This document shows, in pieces, positions 45,839-59,005 of a stretch of DNA of 64,000 bases; position 1 is the first letter of the stretch; every line of letters begins with the position of its first letter. A program made the translations under genes and the position numbers. This DNA is from Liriodendron chinense (Eukaryota; Streptophyta; Magnoliopsida; Magnoliales; Magnoliaceae), in contig ML058484.1 of assembly GCA_003013855.2 (NCBI GenBank), positions 9,411,344 through 9,475,343 on the forward strand, given 5' to 3'. The notes under the pieces are model-generated. The model had not been told where the DNA came from, did not search any database, and was given only the letters and a program-made list of their open reading frames with translations.

Positions 45839-48800
45839 CTAGAAATTCTCTTTATGGAAATCGAACTTCGTTGTGGTCTTTCGAGAGAATCTGCATGATA
45901 ATCGTCGTAATTGTCCTGTTAATCCAGGCGCTCCACAGTAAAATACCCCTGAAATACATGTAATTTAAGTGTTATAAAAAAAATTAGTAGTAAGAATTGC
46001 AGTGAAATGTGTACATTCGAAAGGCCGTAAATGGGCCGATGTGGCCCATCTGATTCCTGGGCCTAAATTTCAAACCTGAAATTTAAATGGACTGGGCTGG
46101 GGCTAACCTCATCCTGGCTTGAGCCTGACCCATTTTTTGTAAATTTAATGGTTCATTAGCATGTAATTTGTGGTGATTTGAGAACTGATCATGTATGTAC
46201 CTAGTGGGGTGGGCCACACCACTGGGCCACTCATCCAGTGATTGTTTTTAATCATGATTAGACATCTACCGCTTTGGCCCATTTGAGAATTATCATGATA
46301 AATTCATTTGTTTGACTAAGTAGGATGGGATGGGCCTAAGAATGTCAAGTTCCAGACCCTGAGCGAAGAGCCCGAGTCCAAAACCAGGTCTGCCCTTGAT
46401 ATCTGTTAGGCCCAGCCCAAACAAGTCCCAAAGTCGGTTGTACATCGACTGGGCCTGAACCACCCAGGCCAGTTGGAGCCCTTTAATCTTCTCGATGACT
46501 TCAGACATCAATTGGTGGTGTACATGCATACATGCATGCAGGTGAGGGTGTGCTGAGCTTACCGACGCGTTTGTCGGGGTGGTTAACCGCAACGTGCTTG
46601 AACACGTTGCGCCAGTTGGGCCTAGCAAAATGTGTCTTCACATGCGTGCCGGACACTATATCGACACCGTTCTTAGCATGGTGCAATGACTGTAGCATGG
46701 CAATGAGAGCGGACCGCGCATCCCCTTCCTCATAGACGCTTGTGCAGTAGTTGTGAAGTTCGATCACCCTGTCGTGATCCGTTTCAGCGATCTCATTCAT
46801 CACTCCTCTGAACCACTCAAATGACCCCTCCTCGCGGGTCACCCAGTAGAAGTAGGCCCGGCTTGTAGCAAAAGGCTTCCTCTTGGGCCTAGGCCCACCA
46901 TTCTCCACTTCAATCTCGTCCATTTCCTTCTGTTTGATGTGATATAGCACATCCTTGAGTATGCTGATCAATGGCGTCGCACCGATGCCGAGCCCGACGA
47001 GGAGTAGGACGTCGTATTTCGTATAGTCCTGTGCCGGAGCGCCGTATGGGCCATCAATCTGGAGCCTTGGGAACCTGTTAACATAAGCATCACGAAATTC
47101 AGGGGGGGTTATTTCGTTGCTCTCAGGAGTAGGATATCAAATCCGGGCCGTTCATAAGGTGGGCCCAACGATGTAATGTGCATTGTCCACAACAGTAAAA
47201 CATTCTCAACTTCCAACGGCCCACGTAAATGAAATGGGGGCCCACTTTATGTACATGTTGATGGTGCACATGGTGCATGAAGATAACATAAACATGGTGC
47301 GCATTTTACCTGGGAACATGTTCGTCCTGCATGGGGTCTGCTCGTAGTAGGCCGCTTTGATCACAAGAGGGTGGCTTGCACACCTGTTTGAACACATGTT
47401 GTGGGCCCAGCTCAATGAGAGAGTACATGGAATTTTCCAATCAAGCCATATGTATTGCATGACACATATCTTTATACATCTGAACCGTTCAAAAGATGGG
47501 CCACAATGAGGATATGGCCTGGCACAAAAATCAGACCACCAAGTCATCACGTGAGTTACCCGGCGTGAAAATAATGGAAGGTTTAGATAACTCAGGGGTG
47601 TCAGTCTATAGTAGTCTGATATTCGATCCAGGTAATCTGCATGGCATGGCCCACCTTTTGTGTGGATCAGATGTCCTATGTAATGACTATACCTGGGAGA
47701 AGGCAGCTTTGAGCTGTGATGTCCAGTCACCTAATGTACGGATGTGAATGCTTAGATAATCGTCTCCTGGGGCCGATGTGATTGAGAAGGGATGCCTGTA
47801 ATATAAATGCAATTCATTAGTATCAGTTGTTGCTATTAGTGCTGTGGTTGCTGTTGCTGCCGCTGTGGTTCATCTGATCCAGCCCATAGATGAATATAGG
47901 CAAGTTGGGTTGGGTAAGATGCAACTTAAGGTTAGCCCATTTATTTAAATGGGGCACATTTTCTAATTTAAGTCCAACCCAGTTAGCTTGGATCGAACCC
48001 ACCTTTGAAGTGGGCCAGGCAAGTTGACCCAACCCTTATAAATGCAGTTCTTTAGTATTATTTGCTGTTGCTGTTGTGGTTGTTGTTGTTGCTGTGGTTG
48101 TGGTTCATGTGTTGTGTTGGGTTGGGTCAAGTCATCTGATCCACCTCATTAATGAGCCATATCGGCAAGTTGGGTTGGTTTAGATGCAACCCAAGGTTAG
48201 CCATTTATTTAAATGGTCTACATTTTCTAATTTAAGTTGGATCCAGTTAGCTTGGATCAAACCCACCTCTGAAGTGGGACCCGACCCTTTGCCACCCCTA
48301 AAACCTAATAAAAAAGAGGCAAGGAAATTGCAGAAATTACCATTGGAAAGAGGATACTTCAGCGCAATTAACGAAGATATACTGCCCGCTTTTGTATCTA
48401 AAACCCTGGGGTTTAGACATGTGCAGTGCGAGTACATTTCCAGGGTAAACTGCTACCTGCAAGACCATCAAATAGCGTACACACGCACAAAGAATGTCAG
48501 TTTATTCTGTTTTAGGCTTCTTCTTGCGGGAGTATCACCGGATGAAAACACTCCACATGCAAGTGGGGTCCATGTGATGTGCCCCACTGGCCTGATTTTC
48601 GGGTTAGGTCCACATGAAGAATGCCCCAGATCTTAGACACGTGTACGGTGGAATGGTGTAGACGTACCTTGAGAATCTTCACTGACTCGTAGCCGGACCT
48701 GAAGGCGCGAATAAGGCGTTCACATGCATAGAGAATAATAGGGACTGCCAGATACATCCATGTCTGCAATAGGTGGACGACCGAATATTAGTAGAAATAA

Positions 48801-51800
48801 TAATACATAAATTTGTAAAGAAAATGACAAATAATGGAGACCGTTGATTGCACATTCGCATCCATTTCAGACCGTTGAATGGTTCATGGATGGCCCAACA
48901 GGTATGGATGATATGAGGCCTTTTAATAGGTGGACCTTGTTGGATACGGGCCAGTAGGGCTCACTTGTGAGCAACTACTAGTAGGTGGGTCCCACACTGA
49001 TTTCTCCCTTGTAGCCATCTTAACCGTAGAATCAGAAGGGTGGCAAGATTCTCTTTGCTGCCGTTTGGGTGAACCAGTGAATGTGCACCGTCCATCTTTG
49101 GCTTTTGTAAAGGTGCTAAGATCTCGTGGACCATCGGATCCTGCAAGCCCACTCATCCAGGTCATCTTTCAAACCTTGGAGTAGAGATAGGCCCCTTGCA
49201 TGGTTCTTGGAAGAAGCAAGCTCAGCTCCAGCCCAGTTCTTAAGTGGGCCTAAAACTCGGGCCATGAGCAGGCTTCAAGGATTAGCCCATAGCCTGATAA
49301 GCGGGCCAACCAAGCACATTAGCCACTCTACAGATATCCAAGCCATCCCGTTCTTGCGATGAGGCCCATCAGATCAATGGTTTTGATTGCCAAACAGCAG
49401 GCCCCACATGTAAATGTAGCCATAGCTATGAGCTTACCGTTTTCTTGTACCATTTCTTGCTGAGGTAGAGGAAGATGCCATGTATGATGAAGAGCACATA
49501 GACGATCACAAACAGGTGGTGGGAGTACCAGAATGCATTGAATCCGGTGAGCCTCCGCAGCGGCTTCGGGAGGTTGAGCTTGTTGCGCCGGAACCATGGC
49601 TGGGCCAATATGTACATGATGGCCATGAGCACCACCATCACGACCCCGGTCCACCCTTCTGTGCCCTTAACAAACCACCAGTAGTTTGGTGGCCGTTCTT
49701 CGCCGAAGAACGGCTTCATCGGCTCGTACTCTTCGTCGGTCGCATGCAAAAGGCGAGGGAAATCGCATGTTATGTGCGCACCTGCGTGGAGGCCCACTCC
49801 GATCGCGATAGCGAATGCTATCACCTGATTATCCAGTTTGATTAAGGCCCAGTTAGCAATCGGCATTGTTTGGCCACATTTTATATGGAAAGCTGTATCA
49901 AGCTACTATTTGGCCCACCAAATGGGCACATGCATGGTGGGCCCACAGTCATTCCAGCCCCATTGTTCGCCGTAAGTTTCCCCCATCAGATCATCCGAGC
50001 CGTTCATTCAGACGAGATATATTGGCCCACCAATAATTTCAATGTTCTTGAAAGGGATACTGGCCTAGTGGGCTGGGCTGATCTTGGGCCTTGATGCTTA
50101 TCTAGGCAATTGGGCTAAGGGGTGGAAGTGGTGGCCCACTAGATGATTGGCCTGGCCCATTGTACCTATGCAGTAGGACTGCCCTAGTTAGTTCATGGGC
50201 TGGGCTTGGAAGGCCTGGACCGTTCATTGAGGCCCATATACATCCCTACAGCTAACGTACCTTATGGAAGTTGATATTGTCATCAAAGGGCACTACAGCT
50301 CCAAGCATGGTCCTACTTCTCAGCCATGTGATGGTGTTCCTGCACACTGGTAGCAGAATGAGGGCCATGTTGAACTTCAGTGTCTCTGCGGCGCCTTTCG
50401 CCGTCGTGACGCAGTAGCCCATGACGTCGAAAACGGCCCGGTGCTTGTATTGGATGAACTTCCATGTGAAGAGGCCCACGCAGATGGATAGCCACAATGC
50501 CATCACCCATATACGCTTCCAGTTGTCCTGGATGAAGTAGGCGATCTTGCGGTACAACCGTCGGATCGGGTTCGGCTCCTTGGTTGGGACCAGCTTCTGG
50601 CTGAGGAGGTGGCTCAGGCTGCGGCTGTTCGTCGTCATCTTCGCCGTTGGCTCCACCGGCGCCTCCAGGAGTAGCATCTCAAGGTTGTACAGCTGCGCAC
50701 CAGATCATTTTTTCAAATGTTTCAGATGAAGAAGGTGGCCAGAGGGGAGGCTACTGAGGAGGTTGGCGCATTTTAGCAAAGTGGTATTGTGAGATTCTAA
50801 CGTGCGCTGGTGGGGGGCATGTACCTCTATGTATCCGAGGTTGTTGGGGTCCAGTTCTTCCATGATCAGAGCCGTGTACTCGTCCGCACGTTCTTGGATC
50901 TTGGAAAGCTTGTTGGCTGAAGCGCTGAGTGTGATAATCTGACATCATGAAAAGGACAATGCTATTCAGATTTAGCTTCATCACGTCCGTCGATCTAGTG
51001 GGTCCCACACGGTGGATGGCCCATGCTGGCCCCCACTTTAACAAAAAAATGAATCTACTGAGTGGATGGTATAGATCATCCAATGGGTGTGAGTATTCAA
51101 CATGGACCGTCCATATCTGGGCCCCACTGGATGAACGTTTCGGATCACCGAAGGTGGGTCGGATGTTAACCGATCATCCTTTTCGAAACAAAATCTCTCT
51201 GGAACTCGACCACTCACCTCTTTTACTTCTTCTTCTGTGATCCGTCCATCTGCATCCTTATCAACCCTGCAAAAGATGAGCACACGTGTCAGTATCACAG
51301 AAACTTAGACACGCAATGCAATATCTGGCCGTTCATCAGGCTTGCATTACTGTGGGTGGCCCACTGCAGAAAAGTGCGATTTTAGCAACGGGCCGTTCAT
51401 CGAAGAGCATACCAGATGATCGGCCCAGATATCATCCACGTGTAGGTTTTCTCTATGTTGGACGCATATTTTCAGAAGTAGGCCCATTTTTTTTTTTATA
51501 TATATATAATAAAGGGCTAGACTCCTACAATATTTATCACCGTGACTTGACCTGTACGTAAATCCAGACCGTCCAGATTATTGAAGGAATCGTAACCATC
51601 TGATTTCAGCCGTTCAATCTGGACCCACAGATCCAATGGTTGGGATTTCTTTATCAATGTGATACCCCCATATTTTGGACGGTCTTAATAGATGTACACA
51701 TGTGCCCAAGCCCGGCCCGAAAATTGTTCGGGCCATGCATGCATGCCAAACTCAAGCAAGGGTATTATCGTCATTTCATAAATGTCAAACTAGAAAAATT

Positions 51801-53228
51801 TACATTGAAGCAAGGGTATTATGGTAATTTAACGTACATGTCGAAGAAAGTCTGGAGCCTGGAATCGAAGCTCTGGTCAGAAAGCTGCTCCCAAAACTCG
51901 CGAAGCTCGGCCTTGGAAATGCAAGAAGACGTTATCCCTCTCCTCCGAGCCAGCGCATCGAACACCCCTCCGGCGAACTCCTGCTCCTGCTTCTCTTTCA
52001 TTCCTGCAACCACCACCAGATTCCCTCAGTATTACGATTTTGCCCTTGCCTGCTACGTCATATTACACAAAACAGGCCACGTGTGCTCTTTCTTTCTTTA
52101 ATCGGAAGGCGAAGTGACCTGTCTTTTCTTTTTTTCTATTTTTCGTAAAATAAAAAAGGCCAGATGGGAGGTCCCATTTGGTAGTCCGCCAGACCACCGG
52201 ATTGTTCCCAACAAGTGTGGCACCATTTCTCATCTGTTGGCCCCACTTGGGAAGACGCTTATCCGCTTGCATTCTTAGAATGACCATTTCTCAGTCTGAC
52301 TAAATATACATGTGAGGCCCACCTGAAGATCCAAGCCGTTCAGTATGCTGGAAATATCGTGGATGATATATATCCCAAAAATTCCACTCCCTGAAGATCC
52401 TAACCATGGAACATCTGAACGGTTTGGATTGCAGAAAAGTGGGCCCCACCTGTAACATTTATGGGTTGAATAAGATGAGGTGTAGGTGATTTGTGCCACA
52501 CGTGGCAGGACGGATCGTCGTGAACGTTCCCTGCCCCAAAATCTGGTGCGGCCCACTGCTCAGGTGGGTCCACGTGTGTACGCCGAATATTAACCGTTGG
52601 ATAATTTTCTTTCTACCCGTCCATTTTACTCACACGGACGTGGCCAACCTAATGAACGGGTCGGATCTTCAGTTGGAAAAAGGAAGATTAGCATACCTAT
52701 GCACGGACCGAACTGAGACCTGGAGAGGGTCCCATCGACGGCCAGATCATCGAACCGCTTCTCAACCTGGGCCCACCCATCAGCTCCACCGACGTTCTTA
52801 GTCACGAACTGTAGCCCGCGGAGGGCATGTGCCGCTCCGGACTTGCTCCTATCAGCCTTCGAGAACCTTCTAGAAGAAGTCATCCGCCTCAGCTCCTGCG
52901 ACACCTGCCTGAGCTTGAACGACAGCTGCGATCCCAACGAAGAAGGCCTTCGCTCGAGGGTCTTCGCGAGTGTACTTGCTATTTCAGTGCTCCCGCCCTT
53001 AACGCCGTGAACGGAAACGGAATCCTCCCTAACGTCGAGCGTTATCTCCACGTAGGATTCCTCGTCTTTCAACCTCGCGTTCCTTCTGTTTCCGCATCTT
53101 CTGTTCCCGCTCAAAGGGCCGCTGAAAGGACCGCTGAAACTGACTCGGCGGCCGCTTCCCGTGCTTTCTGACTCAGAACCCGGGTCGAATCGGTGCTCGA
53201 GATCCTCCTTTTCGCTTCCCGAACCCAT
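45839..53228 (-). CDS. RBOH: Respiratory burst oxidase homologue (plant NADPH oxidase), 12 exons, 896 residues
   Basis: A plasma-membrane enzyme that passes electrons from cytosolic NADPH via FAD and two haems to apoplastic O2, giving superoxide for defence, signalling and growth. Exons: 53228-52697, 52003-51838, 51266-51218, 50938-50825, 50692-50261, 49824-49438, 48763-48668, 48456-48341, 47795-47693, 47383-47310, 47074-46563, 45948-45839. All are GT-AG, phases agree, and no stop intervenes. The N-terminus has an RRVS site (Ser30, RxxS kinase consensus) and YVEITLDV. EF-hand 1 is residues 235-246 (DKDADGRITEEE); EF-hand 2 is degenerate. Haem histidines His430/His444 and His533/His546 have NOX spacing (14 and 13). 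FAD motif HPFSITS is at 632-638; NADPH motifs are DGPYGAP (697-703), GLGIGATP (717-724) and HNYCTSVYEEGDAR. The C-terminus is KTTTKFDFHKENF. The sequence looks closest to Arabidopsis RBOHB (from memory). Start: first ATG; upstream in-frame codons contain no ATG. Confidence 0.96.
47808..48292. repeat. Tandem duplication in RBOH intron 8, unit about 235-250 bp
   Basis: Copy 1 (about 47808-48041) and copy 2 (about 48042-48292) share a GTT/GCT-rich start, ggcaagttgggttgg, gatgcaac, atttatttaaatgg and acattttctaatttaagt, then cagttagcttggatc. The GTT-rich part is a variable trinucleotide repeat. Confidence 0.8.
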
Positions 53229-53931
53229 CTCTTTGCTTTTGGATGATTTCTTCAACGAGTTCGCTTCTCTGAACGTAAAGAGATGCGTGTTAGCCTTTCA
53301 GATCTTAAAAATCACAGAGTTGACTCGAGCGGTTCAAAAAACCAATTTGACTAGTCGATTTTTTTCTCTTTTTGTACTTCAAAAGAAAATATGACTAATT
53401 TGCCCTTGAATATATCCGATATTTACAAAAAAGGGTTTCATCATAAGAAAAGGTGGACCACACTTAGATCCCTGACCGTTGACTTTCACCGTGTAGGAAC
53501 CTCGTGACGAATGGATCATCCTCGTGACGAATCGGCCGGCCTTTTGCATGGGTCAGATGTTATACATGAGTGATGTGGTGTTGGCGGGAAAGAAAGTGTT
53601 GCACGTGAAACTGGCAGCAGTTTGATTTGGTGGGGTGGTGCGGAAAATGGAGGCTGCTAATGTAATGAACTCCAAAACCATGACTCGAACTCGTCCAGGT
53701 CGACTCGGATTCTTTACTAACCAATCCAGTTCATAGCACGAATCGTCCACCGAGTCACCTCGACTCGACTCAAGACCAACGAGTCGATCCGAGTATAAAA
53801 ACCATGTACAAAACGGAGTTCGATATTTTCATGAAAGAGAAGAAGAAGAAGAAGAAGAAATCAATGTATTGGCATATTCATGAAACGGAAACAAGAAAAA
53901 GCAATGTTTCTGTGATGGGTCGGAGTCTCAC

Positions 53932-53935
53932 CTGG

Positions 53936-53984
<49 letters not shown>

Positions 53985-54017
53985 TGGAAAATGAGGAGTG
54001 GGGGAGAAGGGTTTATA
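53932..54017 (-). promoter_or_regulatory. RBOH core promoter and CT-rich leader exon
   Basis: On the minus strand, TATAAA at 54017-54012 is followed about 30 bp downstream by a CT-rich stretch with (CT)20 (53980-53939) ending CTGCACCAG|gtgag at 53932, a good 5' splice site. A matching acceptor (ttacgttcag at 53278-53269) lies 40 bp upstream of the ATG. This implies a 5'-UTR intron of about 660 bp. Confidence 0.65.
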
Positions 54018-55127
54018 AGGGAGGGGAGAGAAGGAGAGAAGGAGAGAAGGTCAGAAGGAGGGAATCCAGGGGCGCCCTTAGGTTTTGCAGTCTTCTTGAA
54101 TTATTCTCTTCTAGTTTTCAAATGTCTCGGCCCACCTCACCAACTTCGTCAAACCTGGTAGAAAAGCTAACCATTAATGGTAAAAGAAGAAAAAATCATC
54201 TTATACGTATATGGCGATCATAACTTTTGCAACGTCCATTATTTTGGCGCAAACCACTCACATCACATACTAAGAATGGGGACTGATCACATACAGACAA
54301 CTGGAAGACAGCTAACCTCTTTGGGGCCCACCATGTTGTGTACGTGAAACCCACTACGTCCATCAGGTGATGACTAAGATGGGCCATAGCAATTGCAACA
54401 ATGTAATTAAAGCCGCTTTTAAAACACCCAAGGGCCTGTTTGGACCACCCAATGATTGCAGTAAATACCATGATATTTTGACCCTCAAAACCTCACTTGG
54501 GGATCAAATTCTTCCATCGGACAAAATACTATATTAAGTGGAACCTATGTTTGGTGCTATGGATCAGATTCACAGCTAATGTTGATAACTTGTACACATA
54601 TGCCACTCAAACGGCACGCGAAAAGGGTACAAGAGAATGAATAGAGTGGATAAAACACATGCATCAATATAGGGTTCACAAATGTAGTGAATTTCAAAAT
54701 GCACTGGAAAGCCTATCTACTATTGGAACCGATGATATGATACCTGGATTAATTCAATACATAGGGTCATTTTCAAGATGGAATTTGTATGGGACCAAAT
54801 GCAATTTCCTACCACCTACACCCACATTCCAAACAAAGCCATTGTGGATGGCCTGACATGAAGTTTGTGAGATCATTATGATGGGGTCATTATGATGTTT
54901 GTGAGATCCTTATTCATCCATTTTTTCAAAAAAATATTAGGCGTAAACACCCCCCCCCCCCTTAGAGAATTGCTGATCTAAAACATCCCTTCCGCCCACA
55001 GTGATATATACCATTAATAAGATAAACTGAAACACACATGCGCCCACACCCACAAAAAGTGCCTGATTCAAAACTTCTATGGCCTTACAAATGTTTCAAT
55101 GTTTCAATGGTGAACCCTTCACACTTA
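54018..55127. other. No gene; RBOH upstream region
   Basis: No gene was recognised. A C-run lies at about 54950-54961. Confidence 0.45.
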
Positions 55128-55429
55128 GGGCCTGTTTGGATACTATCAAATAAGTTACTTTTTCTACTCACAGCAGTAGATAAGTGACTTATCTCAGATA
55201 AGTAAGTTTGGTTTATGATTAGTAATAAGTAACATTTTTTAGTTAAAAGTACATCATCACTTCAGCTTACTTTTTTACCTTTTAACTTTTCTAGAGAGAT
55301 GAAAGAGAGGAAAAGCTGATAAGTATATTGTTTACCAAACATACTTATCTTCTTAATAAGTAGAAACTAAAATAAGTTACTTGTGACATAAGTAACTTAT
55401 CTTAAGCAACTTACCATCCAAACTGGTCT
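55128..55429. mobile_element. Tourist-like (PIF/Harbinger) MITE, 302 bp
   Basis: TTA occurs on both sides (55125-55127 and 55430-55432). The termini gggcctgtttggat and atccaaactggtct are inverted with two or three mismatches. The subterminal ataagttactt/aagtaacttat repeats are also inverted. TTA target sites and this terminus are typical of Tourist MITEs. Confidence 0.75.
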
Positions 55430-55432
55430 TTA

Positions 55433-56859
55433 ATTTTTGTACCTACCTTGTTTTTTGGCTCACATCTTAACATTAATGAATTGATGATTAGATTTCTCAC
55501 AAACAACGACAGCAGGCTCCGCATAACTTATGAGGGCAGGGAAAACATTTGTAGCACACCATGAATAATAGGTTCGATGAAAGATACACGTGGCTCTAAA
55601 CTGAAAACTACCGTTGGCGTTCCATATCCATTGTTTCCTATGCTGTGGCCCACTTGAGCCGTGGATACGGATGATTTTTGGCCCCAAGATTTGCAATCAA
55701 ATAAAGTCCCTGATGGATGGTTTTGATTTACATATACAACATGAAAACGGTAGGCCCGCCATGAATATCAATAAATAAGCTACATACGTTGAGTCAGATC
55801 TTCTATTGACCACTGATCACAGAGGTGTGTCCCATCTTATGAGTGGAACGGTCTGATTTTTTCCCAGATGATCTTCATGTTGGGTCCTGCTGTTTTCACG
55901 GTAGTGATGTCCAGGACAAGCAGCAGGTTATTGGGAAAGGTAGCAGAGCACTCCCAACTCATAGGGCATCACCGTTGATGTTGACGTTTTGTCCTTACTA
56001 TGTTTTCAACGGCCTGATTTTCATACCAGGTGATCATCATGGTGTGGCCCACCGTTTGTAGCGATAGGCCTACATATTTGTGATTGTAGTACAACGCACA
56101 GCATCTGATCATTTCTCGTGGTAAAAATGGAAAGGCGAGGCGAAATCAGAAAGATCAAGTAATCCTAACCATGCAATGGATAACTATCAAATGGACGGTT
56201 AGGAGTAAAAAATTCTACTGGCCAAAATTTCAGGGGAAAAAAATCAGAAGGTTACTATCATTTCCCGCTATAATTTTTATCTTGTGATTCATCCACAACT
56301 GGGTCAACGGTTTTCTGCCTTGCGTTACAACTGTGAGACGCGGATAGTTGAATTGTCACCACCGTTTTTAAACGGTGGTGATCATGTATGGGTTGGAATC
56401 TATGGCTCGAAACAAGAGAAAGTATAGACGCGTTGTTTTCCGTGGAATTATAAGATCGGTCCACGAGTTTTCATTTTTGACGAGCGGAGTCCATGGCTCG
56501 ATAATCCAGACCGTTGGTCTGTTGCATTCCGGACTGGATGGATTATATGGCGGAAACATTACAAATTGGAAGATCTTGACCACTAATATTAAGATTTTTT
56601 TTCCAGTAGATTCAATTGCAGTACTGTTCTTAGCTTAGTAAGCCCCAAATCGAAAAGATTAAGGTCGAAGGATGAGATTTGGGACATGGTCAGGTTATGA
56701 GTGGTCTGGATGAAAAAGGAATTGGGTCCCATGTGTTAACACTGAAAACACGAGTGAACTGTATCTCACACGTGATTTGTTCATCAGTCCCATCTTCCCC
56801 GAGAGACACATTCTGAGATAAGCGAGAGAGAGAGAGAGAGAAGCTTGTAGAATAACCTT
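55433..56859. other. No gene; perfect hairpin at 56356-56381
   Basis: Overlapping short frames only. tcaccaccgttt and its exact complement form a 12-bp stem with a 2-nt loop at 56356-56381. Confidence 0.45.
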
Positions 56860-57321
56860 CCTCTACAATGTGGTGTGGGGCCCACAGTTATGTATTTAGT
56901 GACATCCATTCCGTCTATCATGTGCGCCTCACCATGTTATCTTTCGAACTAAAATATCAGGCCAATCCACTACTCAGTGAGCCATACAATGCAAAATCAT
57001 GCCTAAAAACTATAAAATCACGTGGTTTGGCCCACTTGAGTTTTGGAATGTACCAAATTTTCAGGATTCTATTTATCATGATGGGTCTCATCTTATGAAT
57101 GGATTGGATGATATATACAAAATACAGTGGGCTCCACAGACAATTATGATAGTTTTAATGGTGAGCATCGCCATCCAAACTTTTACCTGTGGTGTGGCCC
57201 ACATGATTGTTGGATCAGACTTATTTTTGTTAACGGACGATAACTTGAAGGGGCTCACATTTTGGACGGTTTGGATTTTGGTCCTGTATGAAAGTGGGCC
57301 CTACAAACCATGTTGTAGAGG
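56860..57321. mobile_element. TIR element beginning cctctacaa
   Basis: cctctacaatgtggtgtg at the left faces the inverted complement of caaaccatgttgtagagg at the right. ggggcccac is at the left inner edge and gtgggccc at the right. It resembles a diverged foldback relative; the spacer differs. No target duplication was found. Confidence 0.5.
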
Positions 57322-57667
57322 CAATCGGGCTTCATGCAAGGGTAGCTGATCTAGATCGTCCGTGAGGATAGTGGGAAGAGAACTTTGAAGGAGGTTCCTT
57401 CGGAAAGGAGACAATGACTAGCACTCAATGACTCGTGACCCGACTCATTGACGGATTAGTGGGTCATGCAGTGGGGCCCATCTCTTTACAAAAGAAGAAA
57501 AAGCTTTGATTGATGATCACCACAAAGCAAGATGGACATGGATTGCGTGGAAAACTTGGAATATGCATGCGCTCAGAAAGTTTACACGTGGCATAATAAA
57601 ACAAAACTGTCCAATCTTGGGTCCTACATTAGATGGTACAGAGAGTCCTTAGCAACACCGATTTTAT
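57322..57667. other. No gene recognised
   Basis: Nothing was recognised. Confidence 0.45.
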
Positions 57668-58168
57668 GGGACTCGGATTCTGTACTAGTGACCCCTCCAG
57701 TACCGGTCGAAGCTCTTTGGGCCCCACCATGATGTATGTGATTTATCCATGCTGTCCATCCATTTTAACATCTCATTTTAGGGAAGCATCTAAAAAATGA
57801 GGAAGATCCAAAGCTCAAGTGGACAACACCGAAGGAAACAGTTGGGATTGAATGCCTACCATTGAATACTTCTTGTGGGCCAAAGAAGTTTTGAATCAAG
57901 CTGATTTTTACGTTTTCCATTCATCCAGGTTTATGTGTCTTTATGAACAGGTTGGATGTAAAATAAACATCTCAGTGGGCCGTAGGAAGGTTTCAACGGT
58001 GGGCATCACTATCCCCACTGCTTCCTGTGGCGTGGTCCACTTGAGCTTTGGATCTGCCTCAATTTTGGGCTCGTACCATAAAATGGGCTTACAACATGAA
58101 TGAACAGCGTGGATAGAAGATACATCATGGTGGTGCTCAGATTTCCTCTCTACCGGAATCCGAGTCCC
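57668..58168. mobile_element. Foldback element M
   Basis: It starts gggactcggattc and ends gaatccgagtccc, with ATTTTAT directly repeated on both sides (57661-57667 and 58169-58175). Full arms (cgtgg/ccatgctgtccatcc type) surround a spacer with gaacaggttggatgtaaaa. Confidence 0.75.
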
Positions 58169-58175
58169 ATTTTAT

Positions 58176-59005
58176 GCTCCGCCTAAAACACCCAAGTTCT
58201 GTGGGCCCACCATGTTGAACATATAAAATCCACTCCGTCCCTCATGTTGTACACTTGATCTAAGGTCTAGGGAAAAAAAAAAGGAGCTAGATCCACACCT
58301 TAGGTGTGACACACCACAACGGATGAGATGCCAATTTCTGTATGCATGACCATAAACCTTCACACTCCACCCAAGTATAAAAAAACCTCTTAACATGAGT
58401 TACATGACCCGCCACCATTCCAAACTTTTCAAGAGACATGACCGGTACAACGGCTGTATAACTTTGTGGGTGCATGGGTAATGGAGAAGATGCCATCACC
58501 TTCTTCTTTAAGAATACCTTTGAATCCATAAGAGAGAAGTCTCTACAAATGGAAGAGAAAATGATAATAGACTTCTAAAGTGACTCAAATAAACGTTGTA
58601 AACTATTATTTACCTTTCCAAACCCTAAAAAAAAAAAAAATTCTAAAATAGTAAAACTCTTACTTTACTAAAAAATAGTGAAATTTGATTTAAAATTCAA
58701 AATTAACCCTTCAAACAACTTATGTTTGAAAAAACATAGAGGGCCCAATTATCTTTGGCATCGATAAGCATATAGAGCTGGTTGATAGCTTTTCAATGAT
58801 ATATTATACACAAAACAAATAACTTATTGTAGTGTTTTATATTTTATAAGTGATTTTAAAATTTTGACTGCGTTTATGTTTCTCTCCATATATGTATGTG
58901 CGTGGGTGCTTGCGCACACATATGTGCCTATTTGTTGCTCGTGTAAGTCTAAAGGATTGTATCTCTTCATTTTTTTTAAAGTTGTATTTATTCAGGCATC
59001 ATAGT
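58176..59005. other. No gene; AT-rich dispersed repeat at about 58660-58830
   Basis: The repeat (aaaattcaaaattaac, gatagcttttcaatga) recurs at about 63755-63910. No gene was recognised. Confidence 0.5.

Noticed and set aside
46293..46735. Overlapping plus- and minus-strand frames near RBOH exon 11
   Set aside because: They are shadows and intron read-through of the RBOH exon ending at 46563.
53229..53255. Upstream extension of RBOH beginning at a TTG codon
   Set aside because: A nuclear plant gene should start at ATG. The first ATG is at 53228, and a splice acceptor lies just upstream of the extension.
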